Assembly (NCBI GenBank): GCA_001566295.1
Contig: KQ964249.1
Location: forward strand, 930,001-994,000
Direction: 5' to 3'
Source of the DNA: Microdochium bolleyi
Taxonomy: Eukaryota > Ascomycota > Sordariomycetes > Xylariales > Microdochiaceae
Length of the DNA: 64,000 nt
A program made the translations under genes and the position numbers. This document shows positions 13,564 through 25,600 of the stretch, in pieces; position 1 is the stretch's first letter, and each line of letters starts with the position of its first letter. The notes beneath the pieces were generated by a model, which saw only the letters and a program-made list of their open reading frames with translations, did no database searches and had not been told where the DNA came from.

Positions 13564-14562
13564 TCCAGCAGCAGTAGGCTAGCAGCCTTTGGTTTTGAGT
13601 TTCCTCCTAGCACCGAGGCGGCCGAGGGCTCAAAACAATCCCTGGCTTGACCTGCTGGTCACGTCACACAGCCTTCTACCCGCTGCAATCGCTGGAGCAG
13701 AGCCTTTTCGTCCTTTGAAGTGCATTTTGGGCTACACGGGCAGCATTGGAGGAGTTCCGGCGGTTTCATGGTTCTCCATCGCCTTCCTCAGATGTCACAT
13801 ATTCGTCGGGTCTCATTTTGATACCCAAAGTCATTTTCATTTTGATATCCGACTGTCCTCTCACCGGGCAGATCATTTTACCTGGCTCCATCCGATTGTC
13901 GTCCCTTGTCAGAAACTCTGGTCGTCTGTGCGGTCTACTTTCCTGCTGGTTCATTACGGTTCCGGACTGTGTCGGTCAGTACATGTCCAACGTCCATGCA
14001 CGCACACATGTGCTGGGCCAGGTCCATCCGCCATGGCCTTCTTTCTATGATTCTTTCAGTCGTTTGGTCAGGGGTTCCCCCAACGGTGGGAAATGGGATA
14101 GGAACACTTGTCGCATGTTTGTTTGTGCGTTCAGGGCTTAGTCCCCTGCTTTCCTTGGAGGTGCGGTCAACGGCATATGTATGGGTTTATAGGGAAACGT
14201 AGGGCAACAAAGGGTTTTCTTCGCAAATGGATATCAATGGCTTTTCTCCCTCTTGTCTCTTTGTCTCTCTCATATTTCTCTCTTCACCGAGTTTTGTTCA
14301 TTGGACTCAAGCCCCTTGCAAGGTATCTCCTCGTTTGCAACGCTTTTTGGTTCATGTACTTGTCTTGACCTGTCGTCGGTACACGTGCTTTGAAATACAC
14401 ACAATACCATTCTGTTAAGAAAACTATCTATCTCCACATTGAAGGAGTCTGCTGTGCGAGGAACTGGTATGCTGGTGGCCCATGACCATGCGGAGAGAGA
14501 GAAGTCCGGCTTGCGTGTGAATTAGCGAAACCCCTAGCTGCTCACCTGTTCCCCTGCCCATC

Positions 14563-14622
14563 TGCTCTCTCTCTTTCTCTCTTTCTCTCTTTCTCTCACA
14601 CACACACACACACACACACACA
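14563..14622. repeat. Compound microsatellite (CT/TTTC)n-(CA)13
   Basis: A pyrimidine tract of CTCTCT and TTTCTCT units runs straight into 26 nt of pure CA repeat (14597-14622). It lies in the convergent spacer and is likely transcribed as 3' UTR on one or both strands. Confidence 0.95.
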
Positions 14623-14739
14623 AAAGATGGCATATCTCTCTCCGTGGGCCAGATCGCATTACACTCATCTAGCAGTGTCTTTGCCATGCTGCTGTGGAAG
14701 GCGCTGTGGCGATGATTGTGCCATTGGACAACCGCCTCT

Positions 14740-14770
14740 GCCGCCGCCGCTGCTGCTGCTGCTGCTGCTG
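14740..14770. repeat. Trinucleotide repeat (GCC)n-(GCT)n
   Basis: Three to four GCC units followed by about seven GCT/CTG units. On the minus strand an open frame translates it as a glutamine or alanine run, but no surrounding protein is recognisable. Confidence 0.9.
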
Positions 14771-14836
14771 GACTAGTCGAGGTGACTGACTGAGGCTGGT
14801 CGATCGAATCATCCGCAAACGAGAAAGACCGACTGA

Positions 14837-14860
14837 CTGGCTGGCTGGCTGGCTGGCTGG
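14837..14860. repeat. Tetranucleotide repeat (CTGG)6
   Basis: Six perfect CTGG copies in the convergent spacer, about 65 bp from the GCC/GCT repeat. Confidence 0.95.
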
Positions 14861-15547
14861 TACATGTGGTGATCTGAATACACACGCTGTCATCTCGTGG
14901 TTTCCTTCCTAATTTCCAGTGTCCTATTCCGAGACTCCAAAAAGGACAGAGAGGGAGCAAAGGCAGAGACGGCTGGCTGCCGAAGAAGATACATACACAT
15001 ACAAGGCCACATATAATGGAACAAAGGTAGTTCCGCACCGTCCGACCATCACAGCACCGCGACTCCCACTCCCTGGACAAGTAGGTCACGCACATATATA
15101 TACATCGCTCATCCGTCACCATTGTTCATCAGCAACGAGCGTGCTCGGGGAGTTCTTTCAATATGCGTGTGTGTGTGTTATTATTCGCGGCTTTCCCCTT
15201 CTCTCTTCCTCGCCTCGTTAATATGTCCTCCGCCAGGTATCCCAATAGCTGTTGGGAGCAAGTATACGATATACAAAAGGACAAAACAAAAAGAAAAAGA
15301 TACAAAAGGGTATCAAAATGATGTATGTGGGGTTGGTTTTTTGTTCCCGGCCCCTTCCTGTATTGCTCCCTGATATCCCGCCTGTTCATTGTTTTCGCCA
15401 CCCTTGGGTATTCCCCCTGCTTCCTTCCTGATTTCCGGATCCCAATGTTTAACATGCCGCCGATGTGCTCCGAGCCATGTTGAGTTCATTACACCAAAGC
15501 CGCTGGCAGTTGGGGAAGTGACTGCCATTGCTTGGTTCTTGTCATGT

Positions 15548-15575
15548 GAGAGAGAGAGAGTGTGTGTGTGTGTGT
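15548..15575. repeat. Compound microsatellite (GA)n-(TG)n
   Basis: About six GA units pass directly into about eight TG units, some 0.2 kb downstream of the homeobox stop codon. A shorter GT run lies at 15167-15178. Confidence 0.95.
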
Positions 15576-15781
15576 TTGTGTAGATGTACGCCTTTGCAAA
15601 ATCAATGTGTATAAGGAAATAGAGGTAATTGTATGACTGTTGGGAAACAATAAAGGAGAAAAATCTTCGCTGCGAAGAACTGTGCATGCTGAATGCTAAT
15701 TGGGCGAAGAAATGAAGATCCTCAAGGAAACGACGGGCTGTGAGGAGGATAATATTGATACACATAACGTCTCGGTGGATG

Positions 15782-17732
15782 CTACCTCTCGTAGGAGCTG
15801 TAGTCGTGCGGCGTCATGCTCTGGCTGCAGTGGTGATGGATCTGGGCCTGCTGTGACATGCCGGGCGACGACCGCGAGGAGGTTACAGACTCGGCGGCAT
15901 CCCAGTCGGACTGGGCACCGCTGCTGCTTGCTTGGTTCATGATGCAAGAGCCGTCCTGCATCGCGGTCATGTTGTGGGGGTAGAGAGGTGTCGAAGGCAG
16001 GCTGCTGCCTGTCAGCTCGAGGTAGCTGGGCATGTTGTTGCCGCGGCCGGCGAGTTCAGAGAAGTCGGCTTGAAAGTACGGCGTGAATTGAGGCTGGTCG
16101 ACAAGCTCCGCATTGTGCGCAAAGTGGTGCATTGGGAAGTTCATGGCTGAGTTGAGGATGAGGCCAGAGGTCCCAGGAGGTGTCTTGACATCAGCGTTGC
16201 CTCCTCTTATACCAGTCAGGAAACCAAGAGGAGTACCCGAGGACATGAGAAGAGAGTCCTCGTCTGTTGACATTGTGACTTCGGGCTCCACAAGGCTCTG
16301 CATGCCTGTCACAGCCGGCGTAATCGGCGTGGTCGGCGCCGCCGAAAATGGCGATGTAAGTGGCCCCACTGACGACGCTGGAGACCGTGTGTGGTGGTAT
16401 TGTAGGCGCGTCTCTGTGTTGCGACCACCAAAGTACATTGGCGAGCGGGGACCAGCTACCGACTTCTGAATACGCCCGGACATGGTGCCAGCGGTCGAGA
16501 TGCGACGTAGCGAGGTTGCAGGACTGGAGGGATCCAATCGCCTAGACCCGTCGAGGGCGGTCTTGGGGGTGCTGCTGGTGCCCGTCGCGCGGCTCTTCAA
16601 GGACACATCCTGCAACGCAGCGGGCCGAGCGATATTGCGGCGCGTGGCGAGGTTGGCTTGCGGATGCGGAGACTTCAATGAGCTCATTGAGCCGGTGCTT
16701 TGACGCAAGATGAGGTCTGGGTTTGTGGGAGACGACATTGAGCCCGAGAACCTCCGTGTCTGCATGGCATTGTACTGGGCACGCAGGGTGGCTTCACTGG
16801 CGTTGTCGTCTTCTTCGGGTGAGGGCAGCCCTTGATTGCAGGCGGAGCTCGTCTCCTTGATCTGCTGGAGCTCGGCAGCAGATGCCATATAGGTCGTGTA
16901 GTTGCCAATCGAGTTGTTGCCGAAATTAGGAGACGACATGCTCTGAGGCGAGAAAGCAGCCACGTGGGCTTGGGCGGCATGCAGATCCAATGAAGGCGAT
17001 GTGTAGAAGAGCGTGCGGCTGTCTCTACTGGAGATGTCGCTTCGGGACGTCGAGCTCGGCATTTCCTCATCGAAAAGAGTGTTGTTCTCAGAGGCATCCT
17101 CGTCGCATGTATCAGGAGACGGGAACAACGCGGTCGACAGGTTCATCCGCCTGGGGACCGGCGCGGCGAAGTAACCGGGACGAGCAGCAGCGGTGCCTTC
17201 CTCGAGAGGTTTTGGTGTCGAACCCGAGCTAAGTTCCTTCTGTGCCATCTGCTCGGCCTCGTACTCTGCTTGCTTTCTTTCTTGCTTGGCCTTGGCTCGG
17301 CGATTTTGGAACCAATTCTGTCCAGGTTGGTTCGTTAGCAACACAGATGGCCATCATCTAGACAGTGACATGCTGCCATGTACTGTCGCGAGGAGAACAT
17401 ACGTTTATCCTTGGACGCTCTAGTTTCAGTTGGTCGGCCAATTCTGCCTTGGCCGAGCTCGAAGGCTTAGGGTTCTGTTGGAATATCTTCTCCAGCTTGT
17501 CTACCTCCTCTTTCGAGAGACGCGGCTTGGACTCGGCCTTGTTGTCGCTCTGGGCAGCGTGCTCTGTCATGATCTGAGACCGGCGGTCTTGGTAAGGGTA
17601 CATGTACTGTAGGCCAAAACCCGGGTGTGCTGGAAACTGTGCTTCGCTGTACTGCATGTTGACGGCAGGGCCGCCCGCGAAGTTGTACATTGGCCCGGCA
17701 TAGGCCGAGTGTGCATCGAAGTGCATATTCAT
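15782..17732 (-). CDS. Homeobox (homeodomain) transcription factor
   Basis: Nuclear DNA-binding regulator; fungal homeobox proteins commonly control conidiation, fruiting or hyphal growth. Two exons (17732-17403 and 17317-15782) give 621 residues. The 85-nt intron has a GTATGT donor, a CTAAC branch and a CAG acceptor. The homeodomain spans about residues 65-124, from KPRLSKEEVDKLEKIF to INNWFQNRRAKAKQERKQ. Canonical L16, F20, W48, F49, N51 and R53 are all in place, with Q at position 50. There is no three-residue loop insertion, so it is not a TALE type. The N-terminus before it is rich in Y, P, G and A. The 500-residue C-terminal part is Ser/Thr/Pro-rich and looks disordered. ATG 17732 is the first in-frame start that gives a compact N-terminus. 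Upstream lie about 12.5 kb without a gene. It may correspond to an Htf1-like conidiation regulator, but I cannot assign orthology from memory. Confidence 0.93.
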
Positions 17733-18593
17733 TGTGACAGAAATGTCTGGAGTTGGCGACTTGAGCGGAGCAAAGGTAGACCTCCGGGAAGAGAATGGCT
17801 GTTTGGCGATAGTCGTGTAAGTCGTCCGGGAGTGGTTCGAACCAGCAGTGCAGATGAGATTGCTGAGAAAATGAGTGTGTGGCCTAAGGCATCGGACAGA
17901 AAGCTTCGAGTCCGGGTATATCGTATTGTTGGACTGCCAGAGATGGCTGTAGTTGGCTTATACAGAACGAGTGACTTGAGGGCAGAGCCAGGTGGTAGCT
18001 GGTGGCCCACTGGGTAAACTGCTTTGCACTGAACGAGTGTCTACGAGAGAAGTCCCGTGGTGAGAATGGCGAGGAGAAGCACAGCAACAGACTCAGGCTG
18101 GGGCCAGGAAGAGCAGAGGGGGCGCAGAGGCGTGGTATAAGAGGAGCGCGGTCGGTGGAGAGGCGTAGATCGACTGGGTGTCGAGGCGAGGGGCGGTCGT
18201 GTCCTGCAAGGACAAGCTGATATGGGGTGGGTGAGACAAGCCGGGTGGTTGCCTTTGTCTCGCTCGTACGCGGTGACTGGTGAGGAGCCGGACACTGTCG
18301 ACACAAGGAGCTTCTGGATGGAACAAAAGACAGTCAGGGAGCACAAGGAGAAAGACAGGCCGGAAGGGAGAAGGGGTGGAGCATGAGCATATGAGTGAAG
18401 TATGTATGTCGACGGATCGCCCCGTGGACGACGGGCCATCGTGGCACGGTGCCCATCCCGCCGCACCGCCGCCCACGCAGAGGGACGGCGGGTCGCGGCC
18501 ATGGCAGCGCAGCGCATCCCAGCCCATCCATGGATGCCATGGCCGGTGTCGTCTGTCGTCCTGTCCTGACCTGACCTGTCGAGCCCACGGGCG

Positions 18594-18640
18594 GCGGGCA
18601 TGGCGGCATGGCGGCATGGCGGGCGTGGCGGGCCTGGCTG
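18594..18640. repeat. CATGGCGG-type short tandem repeat
   Basis: Three CATGGCGG copies followed by degenerate GGCGGGCGTGGCGGGCCTGG, in a GC-rich patch about 0.9 kb upstream of the homeobox ATG. It gives rise to spurious open frames on both strands. Confidence 0.75.
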
Positions 18641-21600
18641 GCTCCAGGGGGGCTAGGTAGCGCTCTAGCCCAGGTGTGCTCGTGCCTGGGCCGTCCCTCT
18701 GCGGACCCCATTGTCTTCGCCTGGCCTGCCGCTAGCCTGCGCCCGCCCTCCCTACCGCCCACCCTTGGCTGGCCGCGGTGGGCACCGCCGTCTCGTCGGG
18801 GCCCCGGGTCCCTCGTCGGTACTTCCGCGGTACTGCATCGTGAGATTGCATCGCTGCGCTGCTCGCCGCCCACGGCGCTCGCCATGCAGCCAGGGGGCCC
18901 AGCGCCGCCCAGGGCCAGCCGGGCTGCGCTGCACGCCGTGCGACCCTTGTGTCGCCCTCGCGCCCCGCCCCAGAGGCTCAGAGATTGCCGACATGGGTCT
19001 CTGCTCCCTCCACCACTTCAGCCCACGCGCCCGCAGGGACGCCCCTGGCCTCCCGGCCTGTCTGCCTGCCTGCCCCCCAGCAGAGAGTCCCCGAAGACTG
19101 CTGGCCGCTGCGTAGCACTCGGCGCTCCAGTCGACGACGTCGCACCCCAGCTGTCAAGCTGTCAGGCGGTCGCCCAGGCGCACCCCTGGACAACATGCGA
19201 TTGGCCTGGCCGTCTCAGGTATGATGGGTGGACTCGTTTGGGTGGTTATCCTTTTGCCAGCGACTTCCCCAAGAGCCAGAGTTCCGACAGGTCGAGTCCG
19301 TCTGCATACTTGTGATCGAGCCTGTTTAGCATTCGGAAGTCGCCTGTGCTAGGTGCTGGCAGACACTCCCACTCCTCGTCCGATCAGCCAAGAAGAAGGA
19401 CCGAAGTGATCAGTCTCAAACCGTTCTGCGTGCCGAGTACAGCTATGGCGGCGATTTCTCCTGCGTGCGAAAGGATATCCCGCGGCCCGGGCACCATCTC
19501 CCTCGTGGAGGAGCTTCCTTTTCTTTCTGAGCCAGATTGGCAGTGGGGTCAGTGTGCAAGGTCGTTCTGATTTTGGATGACAGCCACGCAATAATGACAT
19601 TGAGAAGCCAAAGTGTTCAACTCGGTCGTGCATCGTTCTGACCCTGTTTATTGCCCGTGAGCACGCGTTGCCCATCCCGCTCCGCGAATGCGTAGACTAT
19701 CCTTCTCTGTCATTGCGACTCTGCTCGTGCACAATTGTGCAGAGGCAATGCTACGCCTGTGCAGGAGGCTAGTGGTTGTGATAACTTGCGGAGATACCAT
19801 CTGAGCGGTGCACAGTGCTGGATACTGAGGCCCGATTCGCAACCAGGCAATGGCGGCGGTTCCCGCGGTTGGCGACCTACCTAAGGTACCTACGTGACGT
19901 TTGGGCAAGGGCGCAATGCCACACATCCCGAGAGGGTCGGTTCAAGACAGGGGACTTGATGGCGAGGGGGGGAGACCTCGGAAGGGAATTCGGAGACCAA
20001 GCTCGCACTTGGATTCGTGCATACTTGCTTCCATGAGGCACAGATCGACGTGTTGCACAGCATTTGTGCAACCCCAATCCTCAGGATGAAAGTCACACAG
20101 CTAAACAGATGGACATGCAATACAAATTCGAATCCAGCCCAGCCGTGACTTGCGAGGGCGACGCGGCTTTGACTGTAGTACATGGACTCACGGTGGTGCC
20201 AGTCGAAAGTTGCCACCGAGGTCGAGATCCGCAGCCGCTGAACTTGCAAAGGACCGGAAGACTGTGCGTATGATGAGAGTTGTCTCGAGTTTGCATCATG
20301 CAAGGTTTGAAGCTCAAGCCCCGCGTCGGAAGAAGGTGAGCGGCGAGTAGAAAGTCTGGTCGTTGCGTTGTCCGGAAACACTTGTGTGATGCTTATCGTT
20401 GTGGCTAAGTTCGTGCTCGCGGATGATCAGTGATCAGCTGTGCCCAAGCGAGTTTCTGACCAGATTGAAACTCTCCGAGGAAACTCCCGATATTGTTTGA
20501 ACTAGCTTGTGTGATTCGTGTTTGTACATGGCAGTCGGTGAACTTCAAGTTCGTAGCGGCCACAAGCACTGATCAAGTCCGTCGGCTGTTGGAGCACAGG
20601 CGGTGATACTTGCTGGACTTTCTATTCATGCCTCCATGACATGCAGCCCGGAGCCGACCCGGGCCGATATATGTACCTTAATGAGAGTATCAGCAAATGC
20701 AACTTCCAGACACCGTCCGCCAAAAAAATTCTGCGGGGCTGCCAGGAAGACTGCGCATATGGCATTGTGGCAGGCGATGGAAGCCAGGAGATAAGCAGAC
20801 CGGCGTTCTGGGAGTTTACTAAGAGTTGCTGCACCGTCCGCCTCTCGAGCGGATATGTACCTTAGCTACGCAGTAATCGAGTTACTTGACACACTGGCCC
20901 CTCCTCAAGCAGTGGCCCCGTTGTACCTCCGCAAGGGTCGTGATCAAGATGGAGACAGAAGTCGTGACAGAGGAGCTACGTGACCTTGGCGCTCCAGTGG
21001 GCAACACAGTTGCCGAGTATGATTGGGGTGTGCGTGCCGGCAGGAGACTGTTCCGAGCCAGGCCTAGCGCTGTCGGCAGCAAAAGTGCTGGCGCAGGAAT
21101 GGGGATGAGCACGTCCAAGCAGAGATACCCAGCAGGCGTCGATCATTTCCGTGCTCATGTAGGAAGTGATAGTCCTCGACTGCCGAGTCTGGACCGGCAG
21201 GGCTGGGGACAGCGCAAATAGACCCATGCCAGTCCACGGTGATCGCTGCGTGCCTGATCTGTTCTCGCAGCGCCAGGGAAAGAGCCGCGGGAGTCGGGGA
21301 CAGGAGCAGATCAGTCTCGGCACTGTCTTCTGCCGGACTGATGTCCGAGTCGAGATGACCTGCCCACCTGTAGATGGACAGAGGCAAACTCGTCCTGCAC
21401 AGGCAAACTCTGCTCGCAATGCTGGGCGCTCAGGGCTTGACAAGCTGGATGTGAGATTGTCGAGAGACAGGGCCTTGCCGATTTGGGCCTAAGCCTCCCG
21501 GACATCGCGTCCGAGTGCGGAGACATTGTGCTGCCAGGAGCAGGGTTCAGGCTTCCTACTAGACCACTTATGGGGAGTTGGCCCTTGCTGGGCTGGCTCG

Positions 21601-22608
21601 TGAAGATGGTCATGGTGTGATCGGGGACCTGTTGATGACGGAACAAATGGACTGTCCGAGTCGATTAGGGGCCGGGCGGGGAGGAGCGGGATCGCGCAGG
21701 AGAGAATTGGAATCGCGGCCGAGGATGTTGGGATTCGGCGACCGGCAGGCTGGAGGGTCGGTTGCCCTCTCCTGGGCAGGAGGATGTCATTGCGAGGTGG
21801 TGGAGTGATGTTTGGAGTACGATTACTGAGTAGCTCCATGTGTTGTGTGTGTAGTGTGCTCTGCGTCCGTCAATTGCCATCTGCCCAACAGTGCGAACTC
21901 AAAGCGCAGGCCCAGGCCCCTTACGGGCTGCGGGTACCTGCCCCGACAACTCGAGGTCGTGCAACCAGACAAGCTGTCCTGGAAGACAATAACTTTGTGT
22001 CGTGGTCAGCCCGCTTGCCCTCACAACACGCCCTCGCGCGCCGACATCCGAGGACTCCGGGCAATAACCAAGGTCACGGCCTTGTACCTCACCACTCCTG
22101 CTCGGCAGCGCAACTTGACTTTCTTCGCACCGACAAGCGTCATCCGAGCAGCCCACCAGGCTCGCAAAGAGGTGACCTCGAGGCCAGAGCACCCTGGTCG
22201 CACCGCCGTGCAATGCAACCCTCCTGGCCTTTTCAGCTTCCAGCTCAACCCCCCATTACCACTTTCGCTTCCTCTGCAGCCTGTGCTTCTCCTTTGGGCA
22301 GCCCTCTGCGTCAACAACGCCCCCGTGTCGACGCCCCTATGCAGCCAGCCTGCCGGTCTAGCTCCCAACTTAGAAACGTACCAGGCGCCTCTTCTCCGAC
22401 CTGCCCGTCCCCTCGTCCTCAGGCGGTGCAGCCGCTCAGGAAGTCCAAGCCGAGTCCACATTTGCTATAGAGTCGCGCTTGCTCGTGCAGTCACCTCATG
22501 CGCTTTGTAACAGCGCTGGGTGATGTGGTTGCTGTGTGACAGATCCAGCGAGCCCACTGTGGCCTCGGATCCAAGTCGTGTGATCGGCATGTTGACTTTC
22601 GGTCTCGT

Positions 22609-22624
22609 GGGGGGGGGGGGGGGG
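22609..22624. repeat. Homopolymer of 16 G
   Basis: Sixteen consecutive G residues in the gene-poor interval. The length may be inexact because such runs are prone to sequencing error. Confidence 0.9.
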
Positions 22625-25600
22625 ACGATATGTGCCAGGGTCAGATCAAGAGATGGAGGCCGCAGCAAGCGGCATCAGTCCCATCTGGGTGGTCAAGCTC
22701 CGCGATTCGACCACTTTGTTTGGAAAACGTAGCCCAAATCGGGTAGATCGGGGTTCGCCGAAGCTCTTCACTGTTCAGAGCCACCCATCACGGCCCCTAC
22801 TCAGAGCCCTCCCAAGATTTCCTACATGTGGTCGCTCCTGACCGGCATTCCCACACTGCGGATTCTCGCGATCCTGAGGATTCGCGGCCCCGGCCACCTG
22901 CAGGATCATGGCGCAATCGTCAGAGCTTGCTCTTGTGGATGGAAGACGTCTCGCGAGTGGCCTGCCAGAACCGGACGACATCGGGTGGCCTGCTGGCGCG
23001 TACGGTGTACTCCGCACTCTCCGGTCCGCCACGTGGATCAAGTGCCTCATATCCCTGCATCCAAGATGGATTGGATCAAAGATCTGTGCTCTCCGGACCC
23101 CTGACCACCTGCTCCGTCATACTCCCTGGTCATACCTATCGGTGGAATTGGGCTGCGAGGGTAGCTCTTTGCAACGAGTACCGCCAAGCACTCTGAAGAT
23201 TTCCCAGTCGGCAACGTTCACGGTTCGACGGTTCAGATGATTCACATCTTCCACAAGCAGCCGCAGGTTATGCTCTCCCGGTAAGCACCATCGTCGCGCT
23301 TTCCCAGCGCCGCATTGCACAGCGTCAAGGACGACAGACTTCACTGCTCGAAGATGACACATAACTCAGCCACGATGTAATCGCACTATCTTGGGTTGAT
23401 GCATACCCTATCGCGCATACATTGTCGCGAAGCCCAGACCCCTCTCAGTCTGCGAAGGAGCCAGTCCAGCCACCACAGGCGACGACGAGCAACCTGGTCG
23501 TTATGCAGTGTGGTATAAGAATGGACCCGTTATTCTCCGGAAAACGTGGTGGCACTGACACCTCGCTCGACTCTCATGTCCGCCCCTCCCCTGGCACGGG
23601 AACTCTGTCAGTCCGTTGCCCGATGGCAGCCATGTTTGACATTGCCCGCCTGGACGAGAGCTGAAAGTGTCAATCACCACAGCTGAATCACATTACAGAA
23701 CATGGGCAATTATGATGTGGTCCCGTCCCGCCATCGTACGTGTCTGGCCGGGCCCCGAGCCGCCCCGAAGCCAAGAGCTTGCCACTGACGCAGGCACAGA
23801 GATGGCGTGCCACCTTTGGCGCACCAATTTCAGCATCGCAGCCAGTCACCAGCCAGCGACAGTCCCGTTGCACAGCTAGCTGGCGCCTCGCTCTGCACCA
23901 CAATCGGCGCCTAAACTTCCACCGGCTTAGAAACACCGTTCTCATGATCCACAAACAAATTGGGCACAAGACGAAGGGGCAGGTTGACGCGCGGTCATTT
24001 ACCCTAAAAGCCGAGCCTTGACACTGTTTACTGCTCCTGGCGCATCAAGGCTTCGTCGCGGCTTGTTTTCCGCCTCTGGTGAATCAGCATATAAAATCTC
24101 AAAGCCATGGCCATGCTCGTATAAATCGCTCCCCTGCCGACGCAGCATGCATCACCGATGGGGCAGCCATCTGTCGAGAACTTCGAGGTGATGACCGGGA
24201 GGTTCTTCCCCTGAGGAAGACTGGCCCCCACCCGGAGCGAGAGACCCACGGCTGGCCCTCAGTCGCAGGGATGATGGAAAAGAAGAACAAACATGACAGG
24301 GTTTGCTCGCCCGTGTTAGCCTTTTGGAGTTGCTCCCTCTCTTGGCAGCTCTTTTTGTCCTGCGCTAGGCCTATTTCTGCCTTGGGTGACGAAGTGCGGG
24401 ATGCTACCTCCGACGACAAGGAGCCACACCCGAATCCCCTTCCCTTGTCGCTCGTCGACATCCCTGGAAGCTGGAGCCCACCATGTCGTGCTCGGTCAGG
24501 TGTGTTGCCATCCATGACCGGCCCAGATCAAAGTCCCGCCCTGGGGCTGAAACACAAAGGCCTGATGGAGCTCCTGGCAGATCGTTATGACAGGCTGTTT
24601 CTGCTATATCCTAGGATTCGTCCAAGCCAATTTTCCAGCTGCTCTTTGATCTCGTCGTCCCCGGGACCGGCCACGGGGCAGCGTTGTAGTGCTTGTGGCG
24701 GCTTCGAGAGACGCGCCCTGCGACAAGCAAGGATCTGACCACGCTGCCTGCCGTGACCCCACTGCTCAACACGATGCTTTCACGATGGATAGGAACTTTC
24801 TGAAGTCAGGGCATACATCGTGTCCCACTGAGATTTCCGTGGAGCACCCTGGGCTAAAGAGGGCGTCATCCCCCGGCGACGCCGTCGTGATACGGAGCAC
24901 TGCAACGCCGAAAGTTCCTCCATGGTGTCGCCCTGCTAGGGATGAGAGTGGAAGAACCAATCGCTCTGTTTCCGAGTCGACACATCGCGGACAGGAACTT
25001 TGCCTTTGCGAGCCTCCAACGGCTGGATGTCAGGATCGGGACAGGCGAGCCGCCCTCGTGCTGCGCCGGGTCCAGCAGGCACGATCACAACGGGCAATGC
25101 GCAGCCAGGCGATTCGCCAACACCGGTCGCTCCCATCGTCACTTCGCGCAAGCCAGTCCCGAAGAGGCGTGGTGCTGGGAGCAATCCCTGCGCCGGGCAG
25201 TCTGGACTGGTCTCGACATGCATCGAAGCGCGCGGTTCGGAGGGGAGAAGGGGGGGCCTTCTCTGCATAGGGAAAGAAGACAAAAGAGGGCTTGGGAGAA
25301 CGGGGAACCTGCTGCATCTGGAAGACGTTGAGAGATAGCAATCCGGTAATTGACAGAAAGCATGGGGTTTCCCGCCGTTCAACCCTCCTACCTCGATGCT
25401 CTGCCACTACTCCGTGCCTAGCTCGGCATTAACACGTCTATCGCCTCGTTCTCATCACGCCCGTGGATCATCTCGGCACACTCGGCCGGCTCTGCAGTAG
25501 CCGTCCACCAACGATGGCCAGCCATGCGTGCTGTGCTGCCCGATGACAAGGTACGTCTGCATGCGAGTGCTCGGCATTGTTATGATCGACGCGCGGGCCG

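Larger units (their letters stand above)
13564..15781. other. Spacer between the converging Rsc7 and homeobox genes
   Basis: A 2.2 kb stretch between two stop codons, expected to hold both 3' UTRs. It is T-rich after the Rsc7 stop and contains a dense set of simple repeats (listed separately). The 232-codon minus-strand frame at 14424-15122 is mostly translated microsatellite and is not taken as a gene. Confidence 0.7.

Noticed and set aside
14424..15122. 232-codon minus-strand frame
   Set aside because: Largely translated microsatellites in a 3' region.
17825..17850. tRNA B-box-like GGTTCGAACC
   Set aside because: No matching A box or cloverleaf on either strand; it lies in the homeobox leader region.
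18608..19315. 235-codon plus-strand frame, with overlapping frames on both strands
   Set aside because: GC-rich patch with tandem CATGGCGG units; Pro/Arg/Ala composition, no domain, competing frames of similar length.
21784..22510. Two overlapping plus-strand frames of 228 and 221 codons
   Set aside because: Different frames over the same DNA, no similarity, start codons arbitrary; neither can be preferred.
24079..25407. Cluster of 120-220-codon frames on both strands
   Set aside because: Mutually overlapping, no splice-consistent protein and no domain.
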